This document shows, piece after piece, positions 23,032 through 32,973 of a stretch of 64,000 nt of DNA. Source of the DNA: Chersky-840 sp963848335 (GTDB lineage: Bacteria; Actinomycetota; Acidimicrobiia; Acidimicrobiales; UBA8190); the NCBI GenBank assembly GCA_963848335.1, contig CAWKDD010000001.1:1736001-1800000 (forward strand), given 5' to 3'. The first letter of the stretch is position 1. Every line of letters starts with the position of its first letter. The notes below the pieces were generated by a model. That model was not told the origin of the DNA and did no database searches. It saw only the letters and a list, made by a program, of their open reading frames with translations. A program made the translations under genes and the position numbers.

Positions 23032-24171
23032 GAGCTGTTCGCGCAACGCGCTGCGCAGGAGCACCTCCCGCAGGTCCTGCCCCAGCACGGTCAACTCGGC
23101 CACCGTCTCGAACGCACGTTGACGAGCCTCGGGGTTGCGCTGCTTGAGCAGCGGGAGGACGACCTGCTCGATGAACCCGGCCTCCCGCTCGGCGGCGAGC
23201 TTGTGGACCCGGAGGTGCCTCGCCTCCACGCCGTAGCGCGCCAACCCGGCCGCCACCCGGGCCACGGTGAGGGCGTCCTCGTCGTAGTACACGACGCCCC
23301 CCACCACACGACCGCACAGCAGTCCGTAGGACTCGAGCTGCTCGACGGCGGCCACGTCCAGGCCACTGGCCTCGATCAGCTCCTCCAGCGTGACGGCATC
23401 GTCGGGCATGGTGGGAGGCGCAGGTTCCTCGTCCCCCACGCCGACCCCCATGCCGATGCCGGGGGCGACCTCCCGTACCGGGGCCGTCGTCCCCGACCTC
23501 TTGGCGGGCCCGGGGCCCGCGGCGCCGGACCCCGCACCCGTCGACCGCATCGTCGACCGGGCCCCACCCGGTCCGGGGCCCTGGGCCCCACCGCCACGGC
23601 CCGCGCCCGAGGCCAGGGTGCCCGTCGAAGACCCGTGCCCCGCCGGTCCCGTCCCGCGCGCCACACCGGGGACGGGGGCGGGAGCGACCGCCGCGCCCCG
23701 AGGCCGGGTGAGGTCGGGACGGGCGCTGGGCCCGGCGCGCCCCCGCCGAGGGTCGGCGCCGGCTCGGGGGGGCTCGGCGACCGGGGACTCGAATCCCGGC
23801 AGCTCGCTCCCGGCGCTGCGGGGCTCGAGCGGGACGCTCGCCCGCCCCACGAGCACGGGCTCGCCACGTTCGACGACCGCGGTCCCCACCGCGACCTCGT
23901 ACCCGTCGTCCTCGCCGACGTCGGCGCCCTCCTGCTCGAGGCGGCCTTTGATCACCTTGAGCGGGAGGAAGTGCTCGCGTTGCTGACGCAGCACCCAACG
24001 AAGCCGTTCCACGTCGTGCTCGTAGAACTTGCGGTATCCCGACGGGGTGCGCTCGGGGTTCACCAGGCCCTGGCTCTCGAGGAACCGGATCTTGGAGATG
24101 GTGACGTCGGGAAATTCCTGGCGCAGAAGAGCGAGGACGTCCCCGATCGACAGGTACGTTCGGCTGCTCAC
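23023..24171 (-). CDS. ftsR: MerR-family regulator, FtsR type
   Basis: 382 residues from GTG 24171. The N-terminal winged helix-turn-helix (YLSIGDVLALLRQEFPDVTISKIRFLESQGL, then ERTPSGYRKFYEHDVERL) is the FtsR/Rv1828 pattern. A Gly/Pro/Arg-rich linker of roughly 150 residues separates it from a second conserved domain (VTLEELIEASGLDVAAVEQLESYGLL) ending in REVLLRSALREQ. FtsR of corynebacteria activates ftsZ. The long low-complexity linker is larger than in mycobacteria. It lies 19 nt after garA, so gcvH-garA-ftsR looks like one operon. Confidence 0.85.
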   Translation of the reverse strand: MSSRTYLSIGDVLALLRQEFPDVTISKIRFLESQGLVNPERTPSGYRKFYEHDVERLRWVLRQQREHFLPLKVIKGRLEQEGADVGEDDGYEVAVGTAVVERGEPVLVGRASVPLEPRSAGSELPGFESPVAEPPRAGADPRRGRAGPSARPDLTRPRGAAVAPAPVPGVARGTGPAGHGSSTGTLASGAGRGGGAQGPGPGGARSTMRSTGAGSGAAGPGPAKRSGTTAPVREVAPGIGMGVGVGDEEPAPPTMPDDAVTLEELIEASGLDVAAVEQLESYGLLCGRVVGGVVYYDEDALTVARVAAGLARYGVEARHLRVHKLAAEREAGFIEQVVLPLLKQRNPEARQRAFETVAELTVLGQDLREVLLRSALREQLGG

Positions 24172-24190
24172 GGCGTCCCCCCGGAGGCGC

Positions 24191-24673
24191 TCACTCGTCA
24201 GCCGCCGCCAGGTAGACGAGCTTGAACTTGCCGATCTGCACCTCGTCACCCGAGGAGAGCACCGCTTCCTCGATCCGTTCACGGTTCACGTAGGTGCCGT
24301 TGAGCGACCCCACGTCGCGCACCGTGTACCCACCTTGGCTCTTCAGGAATTCGGCGTGGCGACGCGACACGGTGATGTCGTCGAGGAAGATGTCGCTCTC
24401 GGGGTGTCGCCCGGCGCGGGTGACCTCGGTGACGAGATCGAACCGCGTTCCGGCGTTGGGGCCCCGCTTCACCACCAGGAGACCGGTACCGCTCGGGCGG
24501 TCGGGCATGGTCACGCTGAGCTCCTCGTCGCCGGCTTCGCCCTGGGCGTCGACGGGATGCAGGGTCACAGTCGTGTCCGACGCCCCCTGGCTGAGAACCG
24601 CTCCGCACGACGAGCAGAAGTTGGCGTCAGGCGGGTTGCGATGCCCGCAGTTGTTGCAGAACACGCCGTCCAC
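24191..24673 (-). CDS. garA: FHA-domain regulator GarA/OdhI with N-terminal zinc ribbon
   Basis: 160 residues from GTG 24673. C6-C9 and C20-C23 (VFCNNCG, NFCSSCG) form a probable zinc ribbon. A short linker with DTTVTL may be the kinase target corresponding to the ETT motif of GarA. The FHA domain (GLLVVKRGPNAGTRF, AGRHPESDIFLDDITVSRRHAEF, VGSLNGTYVNRE, GDEVQIGKFKLVYL) is very close to GarA/OdhI. These proteins, when unphosphorylated, bind and control 2-oxoglutarate dehydrogenase and glutamate enzymes. That gltBD and korAB lie in the same window is notable, but not proof of regulation. GTG 24664 is an alternative start. Confidence 0.9.
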   Translation of the reverse strand: MDGVFCNNCGHRNPPDANFCSSCGAVLSQGASDTTVTLHPVDAQGEAGDEELSVTMPDRPSGTGLLVVKRGPNAGTRFDLVTEVTRAGRHPESDIFLDDITVSRRHAEFLKSQGGYTVRDVGSLNGTYVNRERIEEAVLSSGDEVQIGKFKLVYLAAADE

Positions 24674-24705
24674 GCTACCCCGTCCCCCGCGTCCGCCCGT
24701 TCGAG

Positions 24706-25098
24706 CTACTCGGAGATGAGGGCGCGGTATCGCGCCGCGTCGAGGAGTCCGTCGAGCGCCGCCGCGTCGGCAGGGGCGATCTCGCTGATCCACCCGGCCC
24801 CGTAGGGGTCGGTGTTGAGGAGCTCGGGAGAATCGGCCAGGGCCGTGTTCACCGCGACCACCTCCCCCGCGATGGGCGCGTAGATCTCGGACACGGACTT
24901 GGTCGACTCGACCTCGCCCAGAACTCCCCCGGCGTCGAACCGGGCCCCCACCGCGGGCAGGTCCACGTAGACGACGTCGCCCAGCGCGTCCTGGGCGTAG
25001 TCGGTGATGCCGACCCGCACCGCGTCCTGCGCGCGCAGCGCCCACTCGTGGTCGGTCGAGTACCGGCGGTCTTCGGGCACGAGCATGGCCGGGACCAT
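24706..25098 (-). CDS. gcvH: Glycine cleavage system H protein
   Basis: About 130 residues from ATG 25098 (Met5 at 25086 is an alternative). The protein carries the lipoyl arm between P, T and L proteins of glycine cleavage. The lipoylated lysine is K67 in GEVESTKSVSE. The N-terminal YSTDHEWALR and C-terminal DPYGAGWISEI are typical. Its frame runs into that of the upstream sugar-nucleotide gene without a stop, only because that gene has a frame error; the two are separate. The gene order gcvH-garA-ftsR matches mycobacteria. Confidence 0.92.
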   Translation of the reverse strand: MVPAMLVPEDRRYSTDHEWALRAQDAVRVGITDYAQDALGDVVYVDLPAVGARFDAGGVLGEVESTKSVSEIYAPIAGEVVAVNTALADSPELLNTDPYGAGWISEIAPADAAALDGLLDAARYRALISE

Positions 25099-25160
25099 AT
25101 CGGAAAGGCGTTCACGCCGTCGGGGTCGCGTCCCGAGAGCGACCTCGGGCGACCCCGGGG

Positions 25161-27648
25161 TCACTGCATCATCTGGCGGATGCGGATCGCTTGCTCCTGG
25201 GCCCGTGTGCGCGCCTCGGCCTCGCTCGGGGCCTCGGCCCACACATGGGTGACGGGCTCTTCGGGGTCGGGGACCACCAGCGTCCACCCGTCGGGCTCGG
25301 GAAGCTTGACGCCGTCCACGAGGACGACGTCGCGTCCCTGGGCCCGCTCCACGGTGGTGCGCATGACCGTGCCCTTCTGCTCCCACGGCGTGACGATCTC
25401 CTCGTGGACGATGTGGATGGGCGGGCAACCGGCTCGCCAGCTTCGACAGGCGCTCGTCGGTGCGGGCCAGCATGCCGAGAAGGTGGACGAGGGTCGCCAC
25501 ACCGTCGAAGGCGGGGAGAAAACGCGGGAAGATGAACCCCCCCATCTGGCTGGCGGCGAAGGTGACCCCGCCCGTGCTGGCGACCTCCATGAGGTGCGTC
25601 GCCGACAGCTTGGTCCACATGATCTCGGCGCCGGCCTCGGCACAGATGTGCTCGGCCGCCATGGGCGTGGCCACCGGGAGCGCCACCTTGGCGTGGCGCG
25701 TCCGGGACACCACCAGGTCCAGCAGCAACAGGAGCGTCTGGTCGTCGGAGAAGACCTTGCCCTCGTCGTCCACGAGCGTGAGGTTCTCGCCCCCGGGGTC
25801 GATGACGGCGCCCAGATGGGCGCCCGAGGCCCGGACCAGGTCCGCCACGTGCTCGGCGGCGGCGCGGGGATCGCTGGCCATGACCGCGGCGGTGGCCGCG
25901 TAGGGGTTCACCACCAGGACCTCGGCGCCCAGCTTGGCCAGCACGTTGGGCATCACGAAGCTCGCCGTCCCGAACGAGTAGTCGAGCACCATCTTGAACC
26001 CGGCTCGGGCGATGGCGTCCACGTCGACGGTGTCGCTCAGCGCGGCCGTGTAGAGCTCGAGCGCGCGCGGGGCGTAGCCGATGTCACCGATCTCCGAGGC
26101 CAGGGCCCGGCGGAACTCCTCTCGGTGGTACAGCCGCTCGATCTTGCGTTGGGCCGGCTCGGCGATGTCGATGCCGTCCTGGTCGAAGAACCGGATCATG
26201 ACCGACTGGGTGTCCTGCTCGAAGAGGCGCACGGTGATGCCCCCGAGGCTCCGACCCGAACGTACCTGGAACCGGGTCACGGGCACGGTGGCCACCTCGA
26301 GGTCCTCGACGTTCACCCCCGCGGCGTTGCACCCCACGATCATGGCCCGCTTGAGCACGCGCGCCGCGCGCGAGGTGTCGCGCGAGGCCGTGATGGTGCT
26401 CCCCTTCTCGAGGGTGCTGGCCCACGCCATGGACAGCCGCATGACCAGCTCCGGGCTGATGTCCACGTTGGCCAGGCCCGTGACGCCGAGGCGGCCGAAG
26501 AGGGTGCGCGCCCCTCGCGACTCCCACACGATGGAGGTGTTGACGGTGGCGCCCGCCTCGACCGTCTTGAAGGGGTACACCTTGACCCCCGACTTGATCA
26601 CGGCGTGGGCGCCCACGAAGGACTCGTCGCCCAGGACGACGCCTTCCTCGCAGCGCACTCCCTGGCGCAGGTCGCAGGACCGGCCGATGACACAGCCGTC
26701 GAGACGCACCCCGGCGCCCAGGAAGAGGTTGTCGTGGACCACCGTGCGCTCGAGCGAGGCGTTGTCCCCGATGCGGGCGTTGGCGCCGATCACGCAGTAC
26801 TCGCCGAGGACGCCGCCCGCGCCCACGTGGCAGTTGTCGCCGATGATGGCCGGGCCCCGGACCTCGGCCGTGGGGTCGAGCTCGGCGCCCTTGCCCAGCC
26901 ACACGCCGGGTCGCAGGGCGAAGCCGCTGATCTGGACGGCGACGTTCTCGTCGAGGATGTCCTGGTGGGAGCGGAGATAGGCGTCGAGGGTGCCGACGTC
27001 CTCCCAGTACCCGCCGGCCACGTAGCCGTACAGGGGCTTGGCCGCTTCGAGGACCCCGGGGAAGACCTCCTCGGAGAAGTCGACGGCCCGGCCCTCGGCG
27101 ATGAAGTCGAAGATCTCGGGCTCGAGCACGTAGATGCCGGTGTTGATGGTGTCGCTGAAGACCTGGCCCCAGTTGGGCTTCTCCAGGAAGCGCTCGATCG
27201 ACCCGTCCTCGCGGGTGATGACGATGCCGAATTCGAGCGGGTTGTCGACCGCCTTGAGCGCGATCGTGGCCAGCGCCCCCTTCGCCTCGTGGTGCGCCAC
27301 CAGCGACGTCAGGTCGAGGTCGGTGAGGACGTCGCCCGAGATCACGACGAAGCGCTCGTCGAGCTCGTCCCGGGCGTTGCGCACCGACCCGGCCGTGCCC
27401 AGCGGCGTCTCCTCGGTGGCGTAGACCATGCGCACGCCGAACTCCGAGCCGTCGCCGAAGTAGCTCCGGATGGCGTTGGCCATGAAGGCCACGGTGACCA
27501 CGATGTCCTCGAAGCCGTGCTGGCGCAGGAGGTTGACGACGTGCTCCATCATGGGCCGGTTGGCCATGGGGAGCATGGGCTTGGGCTGGTTCGACGTGAG
27601 GGGACGGAGGCGCGTGCCCTCGCCCCCCGCCATGATCACCGCCTTCAT
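25161..27648 (-). CDS. Mannose-1-phosphate guanylyltransferase/phosphomannomutase-like protein, one apparent frameshift
   Basis: About 828 residues in three parts. The N-terminal nucleotidyltransferase has MAGGEGTRLRPLT and KPMLPM, plus FVVISGDVLTDLDL. A left-handed beta-helix of hexapeptide repeats follows (EVRGPAIIGDNCHVGAGG, ...RIGDNASLERTVV). The C-terminal phosphohexomutase-like domain has TASRDTSRAARVLKRAM, where the family serine normally sits. Enzymes of this layout make GDP-mannose precursors, but some actinobacterial ones are of uncertain activity. Near 25432 a CC run reads CCC, shifting the last 90 residues (PIHIVHEEIVTPWEQKGTVMR ... IRIRQMMQ) to another frame. It lies 19 nt downstream of pgsA. 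Confidence 0.85.
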
Positions 27649-27667
27649 GGGAGCACCATCGGCGACC

Positions 27668-28288
27668 CTACCCCGCGGCCACCCGGTTCGCGCGGCCCCT
27701 GGAGAGGGCCCGGCGCGACAGCGGGACGTAGGCGGCGGCGGCGATCCACGCCAGGGTGATGGCCGGCACCGCGCTCAGCCACGCCACGATCTCGACGGGG
27801 TGCTGCCACCCGGCGTTGCCATGCGCCAGCAGGAACGTGGGGTAGGCGAACATCAGGCCGAAGGTCCCCGCCTTGCCCACCCACAGGACGTCGATCCGCT
27901 CGGCGCCGAGGCCGGCGAGCAGGAGCACGGCGCCCGATACGAGCACCTCCCGGGCCACGGTCAGCACGCCGAACCACAGCGGCACTGCCCCGGCCACGAT
28001 GACCGAGATGACCGCCGTCCCCACCAGGATCCGGTCGGCGGCGGGGTCGAGCACCTTGCCCACGGTGGACACCTGGTGCCAGCGCCGGGCCACGAACCCG
28101 TCCACCCAGTCGGTGGCGCCCGTCGCGGCCAGCACGACGGCCGCCGCGGTCTGGCGGTGCGCACCGAAGAGCAGCCACACGAACACGGGCACGCACGCCA
28201 GACGGAGCACGGTGATGGCGTTGGGCACGGTGAGAATGCGGTCGGCCCCGGGTTCGGCTCCCTCCGGCACGACGGTCACGCCCGGCAT
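27668..28288 (-). CDS. pgsA: CDP-alcohol phosphatidyltransferase (PgsA-like)
   Basis: 206 residues from ATG 28288, with several transmembrane segments. The family signature DG-x2-AR-x8-G-x3-D-x3-D is exact in DWVDGFVARRWHQVSTVGKV followed by LDPAADR. The enzyme transfers a phosphatidyl group from CDP-diacylglycerol to an alcohol, probably glycerol 3-phosphate; inositol phosphate is possible in actinobacteria. The gene is divergent from the DUF1015 gene and precedes the sugar-nucleotide gene. Confidence 0.83.
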   Translation of the reverse strand: MPGVTVVPEGAEPGADRILTVPNAITVLRLACVPVFVWLLFGAHRQTAAAVVLAATGATDWVDGFVARRWHQVSTVGKVLDPAADRILVGTAVISVIVAGAVPLWFGVLTVAREVLVSGAVLLLAGLGAERIDVLWVGKAGTFGLMFAYPTFLLAHGNAGWQHPVEIVAWLSAVPAITLAWIAAAAYVPLSRRALSRGRANRVAAG

Positions 28289-28352
28289 TCTACGATCCGT
28301 GCCGCCCGTTCCCCGGGCCACTTCCCCGCCACCCCTATGCTACGGAAGGCCA

Positions 28353-29542
28353 ATGCCCCGATTCCGTCCGTTCGCCGGCCTGCGCTACGACCGGTCCGTC
28401 CCCCTCGACAAGGTCATCGCCCCCCCCTACGACGTGGTGGGACCCGACGAGCGCGCCGCGCCTGGCGGCGCGCCACACCGCCAACGCCATCCACGTCGAG
28501 CTCCCGGTGCAAGACGCCCATTCGGGCCTCGACAGGTACCAGCACGCCGCGCACCTCTTCTCCACCTGGCGCCAGGAGGGCCTGCTCGTGCCCGACGCCC
28601 CGGCCTTCTACGCCTACCGCATGACCGGGCCCGACGGTTCCTCGACCACCGGGGTCATCGGCGCGCTGGGCTGTGAGCCTCCGGGGGGCGACATCCTGCC
28701 CCACGAGCAGACCATCCCCAAGGACAAGAGCGACCGCCTCGACCTGCTGCGGGCGTGCAGGGCGAACCTCTCCCCCATCTGGGGGTTGTCGCTGGCGACG
28801 GGACTGGCCACCGCCTATGCGCCCGACGGACCGCCCCTCGCCGAGGCCGTCGACGACGACGGGGTCCTCCACGCCCTGTGGGTGCTTCCACGCGCCCGAG
28901 GTCGTCGACGAGATCACCGCTGCGGTGGAGTCGGCTCCGGTGGTGATCGCCGACGGGCATCACCGCTACGAGACCGCGCTCACGTACCAGGCCGAGCGCC
29001 GCGCCGCCCAGGGCGGCGACCCCGGCGACTACGACCTGGTCATGGCGCTCGTGGTCGAGCTGGCCGAGGGGCAGTTGTCGGTGGGTCCGATCCACCGGAC
29101 CATCTCCGGCGTCCCCGCCGGTGTCGACCTGGCGGAGCTGTTCGGTCGGTGGTTCGACATCGTGCACGCCGGGCCCGCCGACCACCAGCTGGTGGAATCG
29201 GTGGCCGGCTCCGGAGCCCTCGCCCTCGTCACGGACCGCCACGTGTCGCTGCTGACGCCGCGCGAGCAGACCTACGCCGAGGCCGGGTCGGATCTCGACT
29301 CGAGCCTGGTGGCCCTCGCCCTCGACGCCGTGCCCGGGGCGGAGGTGCGCTACGTCCACGACTGGCGCTCCGCCCTGGCCGACGTGTCGTCGGGAGCGGC
29401 CCAGGCGGCCCTGCTGCTGCGGCCCGTCACCGTGGACCAGATCTCGGAGTGGGCGCACGCCCGCCGCCGCATGCCCCCCAAGAGCACCTACTTCCACCCC
29501 AAGCCCCGCACCGGGATGGTGTTCCGATCCGTCGAGGGCTGA
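28353..29542 (+). CDS. DUF1015 family protein, two apparent frameshifts
   Basis: About 395 residues when joined. The start MPRFRPFAGLRYD and IAPPYDVV are characteristic of DUF1015. The centre contains ADGHHRYETALTYQ and DYDLVMALVVE, and the end KSTYFHPKPRTGMVFRSV, all typical of the family. The frame breaks near 28464 (an extra C in GCGCCTGG) and near 28887 (an extra T in GCTTCCAC); both are +1. Function of DUF1015 is not established. The ATG at 28353 starts 64 nt from divergent pgsA. Confidence 0.8.
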
Positions 29543-29765
29543 CGCTGGCCGGGGACGGGGGCCGACGGCAGGAACACGGCGCCGCGGCGCGCCCCCTTGT
29601 CGCAGCGCGACGGCTGCGACCGGCGCCACGAGCGCCCTGTTCCCTACCCCCCCTCGGGCTCCCGGACCACGTCCCGCCTGGGGTGGCCCCGGGTGCCCGA
29701 TGGGGTATCGGCGTCACGCTGAGTGCGGTTTAGGCAGGCGGGGTAGGACCTATGTCCTGAATCAC

Positions 29766-29792
29766 CGCCGTGGTGTCGGCGTCGCCACGGCG
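29766..29792. terminator. Hairpin in convergent gap
   Basis: Arms 29766-29773 and 29785-29792 are exact reverse complements. It sits between the ends of the DUF1015 and korB genes; no U-tract. Confidence 0.35.
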
Positions 29793-29804
29793 TGGCGTCG
29801 GTTG

Positions 29805-29836
29805 GGCCGGCCCGGGGCGAGGCTCCGGGCCCGGCC
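29805..29836. terminator. GC-rich hairpin just after korB
   Basis: Arms around 29805-29816 and 29824-29836 pair almost completely (GGCCGG/CCGGCC type). It lies 8 nt past the korB stop on the minus strand. Confidence 0.4.
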
Positions 29837-29843
29837 GGGCGGT

Positions 29844-30869
29844 TCAGCCCTCGACGGTCCAGGTCCCGCCCGAGGCGAGCAGCGAGCTCAGGTCACCGGG
29901 GCCCCGGCGCTCGTTGGCCTCGAGCAGCTGCCGGGTCATCGCCGCGCCGTACTCGGGGCGCTCCACGGCGCGGAACACCCCGATGGGCGTGGGCTCGTAG
30001 GGGCCCCGCGCCAGCCGGCTGAGCTGGAAGGCGAGACCAGGCTCGTCGCGGCGCTCGTCGTGGACCAAGAGCGCGTCCTCGCCCACCTCGGCGACCTCGG
30101 CCACGCGCAGGCGGCCGTCGGGCTCCATGACCACCCCGAACTGCTGCTCGGAACCGAAGCGGATGGGCTCACCGTGCACCAGCGGGATGAGGTTGTCGGC
30201 GCGCACGTCGCGCCCGGTGATCTTCTCGAAGGCGCCGTCGTTGAAGACGTTGCAGTTCTGGTAGATCTCGACGAAGGCCGCCCCGTCGTGGTCGTGGGCG
30301 CGGCGGAACATCTCCTGCATGTGCTTGCGGTCCATGTCGTGGGTGCGGGCCACGAAGCTGGCCTCGGCCCCGAGCGCCAGGCTGACCGGGTTGAAGGGGG
30401 TGTCGAGCGAGCCGAAGGGGGTCGACTTGGTGACCTTGCCCTGTTCGGAGGTGGGCGAGTACTGGCCCTTGGTGAGCCCGTAGATCTGGTTGTTGAAGAG
30501 CAGGATGGTGATCTTGACGTTGCGGCGCAGGGCGTGGATGAGGTGGTTGCCGCCGATGGACAGCGAGTCGCCGTCGCCGGTGATCACCCACACGTCGAGG
30601 TCGGGACGGGTCACCGCCAGCCCGGTGGCGATGGCCGGGGCGCGCCCGTGGATGGAGTGCATGCCGTAGGTGTTCATGTAATAGGGCAGGCGGGCCGCGC
30701 AGCCGATGCCGGAGACGAACACGGTGTTCTCGCGCCGCACCCCCAGGTCGGGCATGAGCATCTGCAGGGCGGCGAGGATCGAGTAGTCGCCGCACCCCGG
30801 GCACCAGCGGACCTCCTGGTCCGAGGTCCAGTCCTTGCGCGTGGTGACGGGGATCTGGGTGTCGGTCAT
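29844..30869 (-). CDS. korB: 2-oxoacid (2-oxoglutarate):ferredoxin oxidoreductase, beta subunit
   Basis: 341 residues from ATG 30869. TPP-binding subunit of the oxidoreductase that interconverts 2-oxoglutarate and succinyl-CoA with ferredoxin. C23 and C26 lie in RWCPGCGDYSIL, and the TPP/Mg motif is VITGDGDSLSIGGNH with later NNQIYGLTKGQYSPTS. The sequence resembles the oxygen-tolerant two-subunit actinobacterial KOR. Its ATG overlaps the inferred korA stop as TGATG, indicating translational coupling. As written, the two genes read as one frame because of an extra base near 30915. Confidence 0.9.
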   Translation of the reverse strand: MTDTQIPVTTRKDWTSDQEVRWCPGCGDYSILAALQMLMPDLGVRRENTVFVSGIGCAARLPYYMNTYGMHSIHGRAPAIATGLAVTRPDLDVWVITGDGDSLSIGGNHLIHALRRNVKITILLFNNQIYGLTKGQYSPTSEQGKVTKSTPFGSLDTPFNPVSLALGAEASFVARTHDMDRKHMQEMFRRAHDHDGAAFVEIYQNCNVFNDGAFEKITGRDVRADNLIPLVHGEPIRFGSEQQFGVVMEPDGRLRVAEVAEVGEDALLVHDERRDEPGLAFQLSRLARGPYEPTPIGVFRAVERPEYGAAMTRQLLEANERRGPGDLSSLLASGGTWTVEG

Positions 30870-32786
30870 CAGCTGGCCACGTCCTCCTGCTCGCCGCCCG
30901 CGCCCGGCGCGGCCCCGAGTCATCTCCAGCACGGCCTCCTCGATCTCCGCGGCGCGGAAGGGGACGCCCTGGACCTTGCTCAGCGTCTTGGCGTCCACCA
31001 GGAACTCGGCGCGCACCAGCTTGGCCAGCTGGCCCAGGTTGGCCTCGGGGACGAGCACCTTGTCGTAGGCCCGCACCACCTCGCCCAGGTTGGCCGGGAA
31101 GGGGTTGAGGTGCACCAGGTGGGCATGGGCCACCGACAGCCCGCGGGCCCGCAGGCGGCGCACACCCGCGGCGATGGCGCCGAAGGTCGAGCCCCAGCCG
31201 AGCACGAGGACCGGCGCGGCTCCCAGGCCGCCGGGGTCGTCGACGTCGAGGGGCGGGATGTCCCGGGCGATGCCGGCCACCTTGGCGGCGCGCAGGTGGA
31301 CCATGCGCTCGTGGTTGGCGGGGTCGTAGGAGACGTTGCCCGAGCCGTCCTGCTTCTCCAGGGCCCCGATGCGGTGCTCGAGCCCGGGCGTACCGGGCAC
31401 GGCCCAGGGACGGGCCAGGGTCTCCTCGTCGCGGACGTAGGGCCAGAAGGCGGGGGTGCCGTCCTCGTCGGTGTGGTTGGCCTCGGTGGCGAATTCCACG
31501 TGGAGGTCGGGCAACGTGTCGGGGTCGGGCAACCGCCACGGCTCGGCCCCGTTGGCCAGGTACCCGTCGGAGAGGACGATCACCGGGGTCCGGTACTTGA
31601 GCGCGATGCGGGCCGCCTCGATGGCCACGTCGAAGCAGTGCGACGGGGTCATGGGGGCCACGATGGGCACCGGGGCCTCCCCGTGGCGGCTGAACATGGC
31701 GTGGAGGAGGTCGGACTGCTCGGTCTTGGTGGGCAGTCCCGTGGAGGGCCCGCCCCGCTGGATGTCGATGACCAGGAGGGGCAGCTCCAGGCTCACGGCC
31801 ATGCCCACCGACTCCGACTTGAGATCGGCGCCGGGACCGCTGGTGGTGGTGACACCGAGCGATCCCCCGAAGGCGGCCCCGATGGCGGCGCCCACGCCGG
31901 CGATCTCGTCCTCGGCCTGCACCGTGCGCACCCCGAAGTGCTTGTGCTTGGACAGCTCGTGGAGGATGTCGGAGGCGGGGGTGATCGGGTAGGAGCCCAG
32001 GAACAGCGGCAGATGGGCCTGGTGGGCGGCGGCGATGAGCCCCCACGCCAGGGCGGTGTTGCCGGTGATGTTGGTGTAGACGCCGGGGTCGAGGGCGGCC
32101 GGGCGGACCTGGTAGTTGACCTCGAAGAGCTCGGCGGTCTCCCCGAAGTTGTACCCGGCCTTGAAGGCGCGGGTGTTGGCGTCGAGGACCGTGGGGCTGG
32201 TGGCGAAGCGCTTCTCGATCCAGCCCAGGGTGCCCTCCACCGGGCGGCTGTAGAGCCAGCTCACGAGGCCCAGGGCGAAGAAGTTCTTGGAACGCTCGGC
32301 GTCGCGGGGCTTCACGCCCGCCGCTTTGGCGACCTCCATGGTGAGCGAGGTCATGGGCACCTCGTACACCTTGTAGGCCACCAGACTGCCGTCGGTGAGG
32401 GGATTGGAGGTGTAGTTCGCCTTCTCGAAGGCCCGCTCGTCGAAGGCGTCGACGTTGACGATGAGGGTGCCTCCGGGGGGCACCGCGCCCACGTTGGCCT
32501 TGAGGGCGGCGGGGTTCATGGCCACGAGGACGCTGGGGGCGTCCCCGGGGGTGAGGATGTCGTGGTCCGAGATGTGGACCTGGAAGGCCGACACGCCGGC
32601 CAGCGTTCCCGCCGGGGCCCGGATCTCCGCCGGGAAGTCGGGAAGGGTGGCGGTGTCGTTCCCGAAGGCGGAGCTCACCGAGGTGAATTGGGTGCCCGTC
32701 AGCTGCATGCCGTCGCCGGAGTCGCCGGCGAACCGGATCACCACCCGGTCGAGCTCGGTGGTCTGGTGGCGTGTCGCGGTGGACAC
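30869..32786 (-). CDS. korA: 2-oxoacid (2-oxoglutarate):ferredoxin oxidoreductase, fused gamma-alpha subunit
   Basis: About 639 residues from GTG 32786. The gamma domain comes first (VVIRFAGDSGDGMQLTGTQF ... VALVAMNPAALK-like core), then the alpha pyrimidine-binding domain (ALAWGLIAAAHQAHLPLFLG, YPITPASDILHELSKHK, QAEDEIAGVGAAIGAAFGG). It oxidises 2-oxoglutarate together with KorB and ferredoxin, an alternative to the dehydrogenase complex. Near 30915 one extra C in GGGGCCGCGCC removes the stop. Without it the end reads EQEDVAS and stops in TGATG, overlapping korB. I therefore treat the apparent 980-residue KorA-KorB fusion as an artefact. Confidence 0.87.
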
Positions 32787-32973
32787 CGTCGGCCCCCTGT
32801 CTCGGGTCCGGCCGACACCCCCGACCGTCCTCCTGGTGCGGGGCGCGCGAGCACCGACCCTTCGACGACGAGCATACCGCCGTCACCGACGTGCCCCGGG
32901 CACCGTGCCCCCCCTGGTGCCGTGGGCCGGGACCGGGCCCGACGGCCCGAAATCGCCGGACGGGACCGGAGTT

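Larger units (their letters stand above)
29543..29843. other. Intergenic region between convergent DUF1015 and korB genes
   Basis: About 300 nt without a gene. It contains two hairpins: 29766-29792 (perfect 8-bp arms) and 29805-29836 (GC-rich, near-perfect arms). Their position between two gene ends suggests transcription termination from both sides. Confidence 0.55.

Noticed and set aside
24706..27648. Single 980-codon frame suggesting a sugar-nucleotide enzyme-GcvH fusion
   Set aside because: The enzyme's own C-terminus (ending IRIRQMMQ) is found in another frame up to 25161, so the fusion arises from a +1 shift near 25432.
25048..27759. Long plus-strand open frame opposite the sugar-nucleotide gene
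   Set aside because: Shadow of a well-conserved gene on the minus strand; no domain seen.
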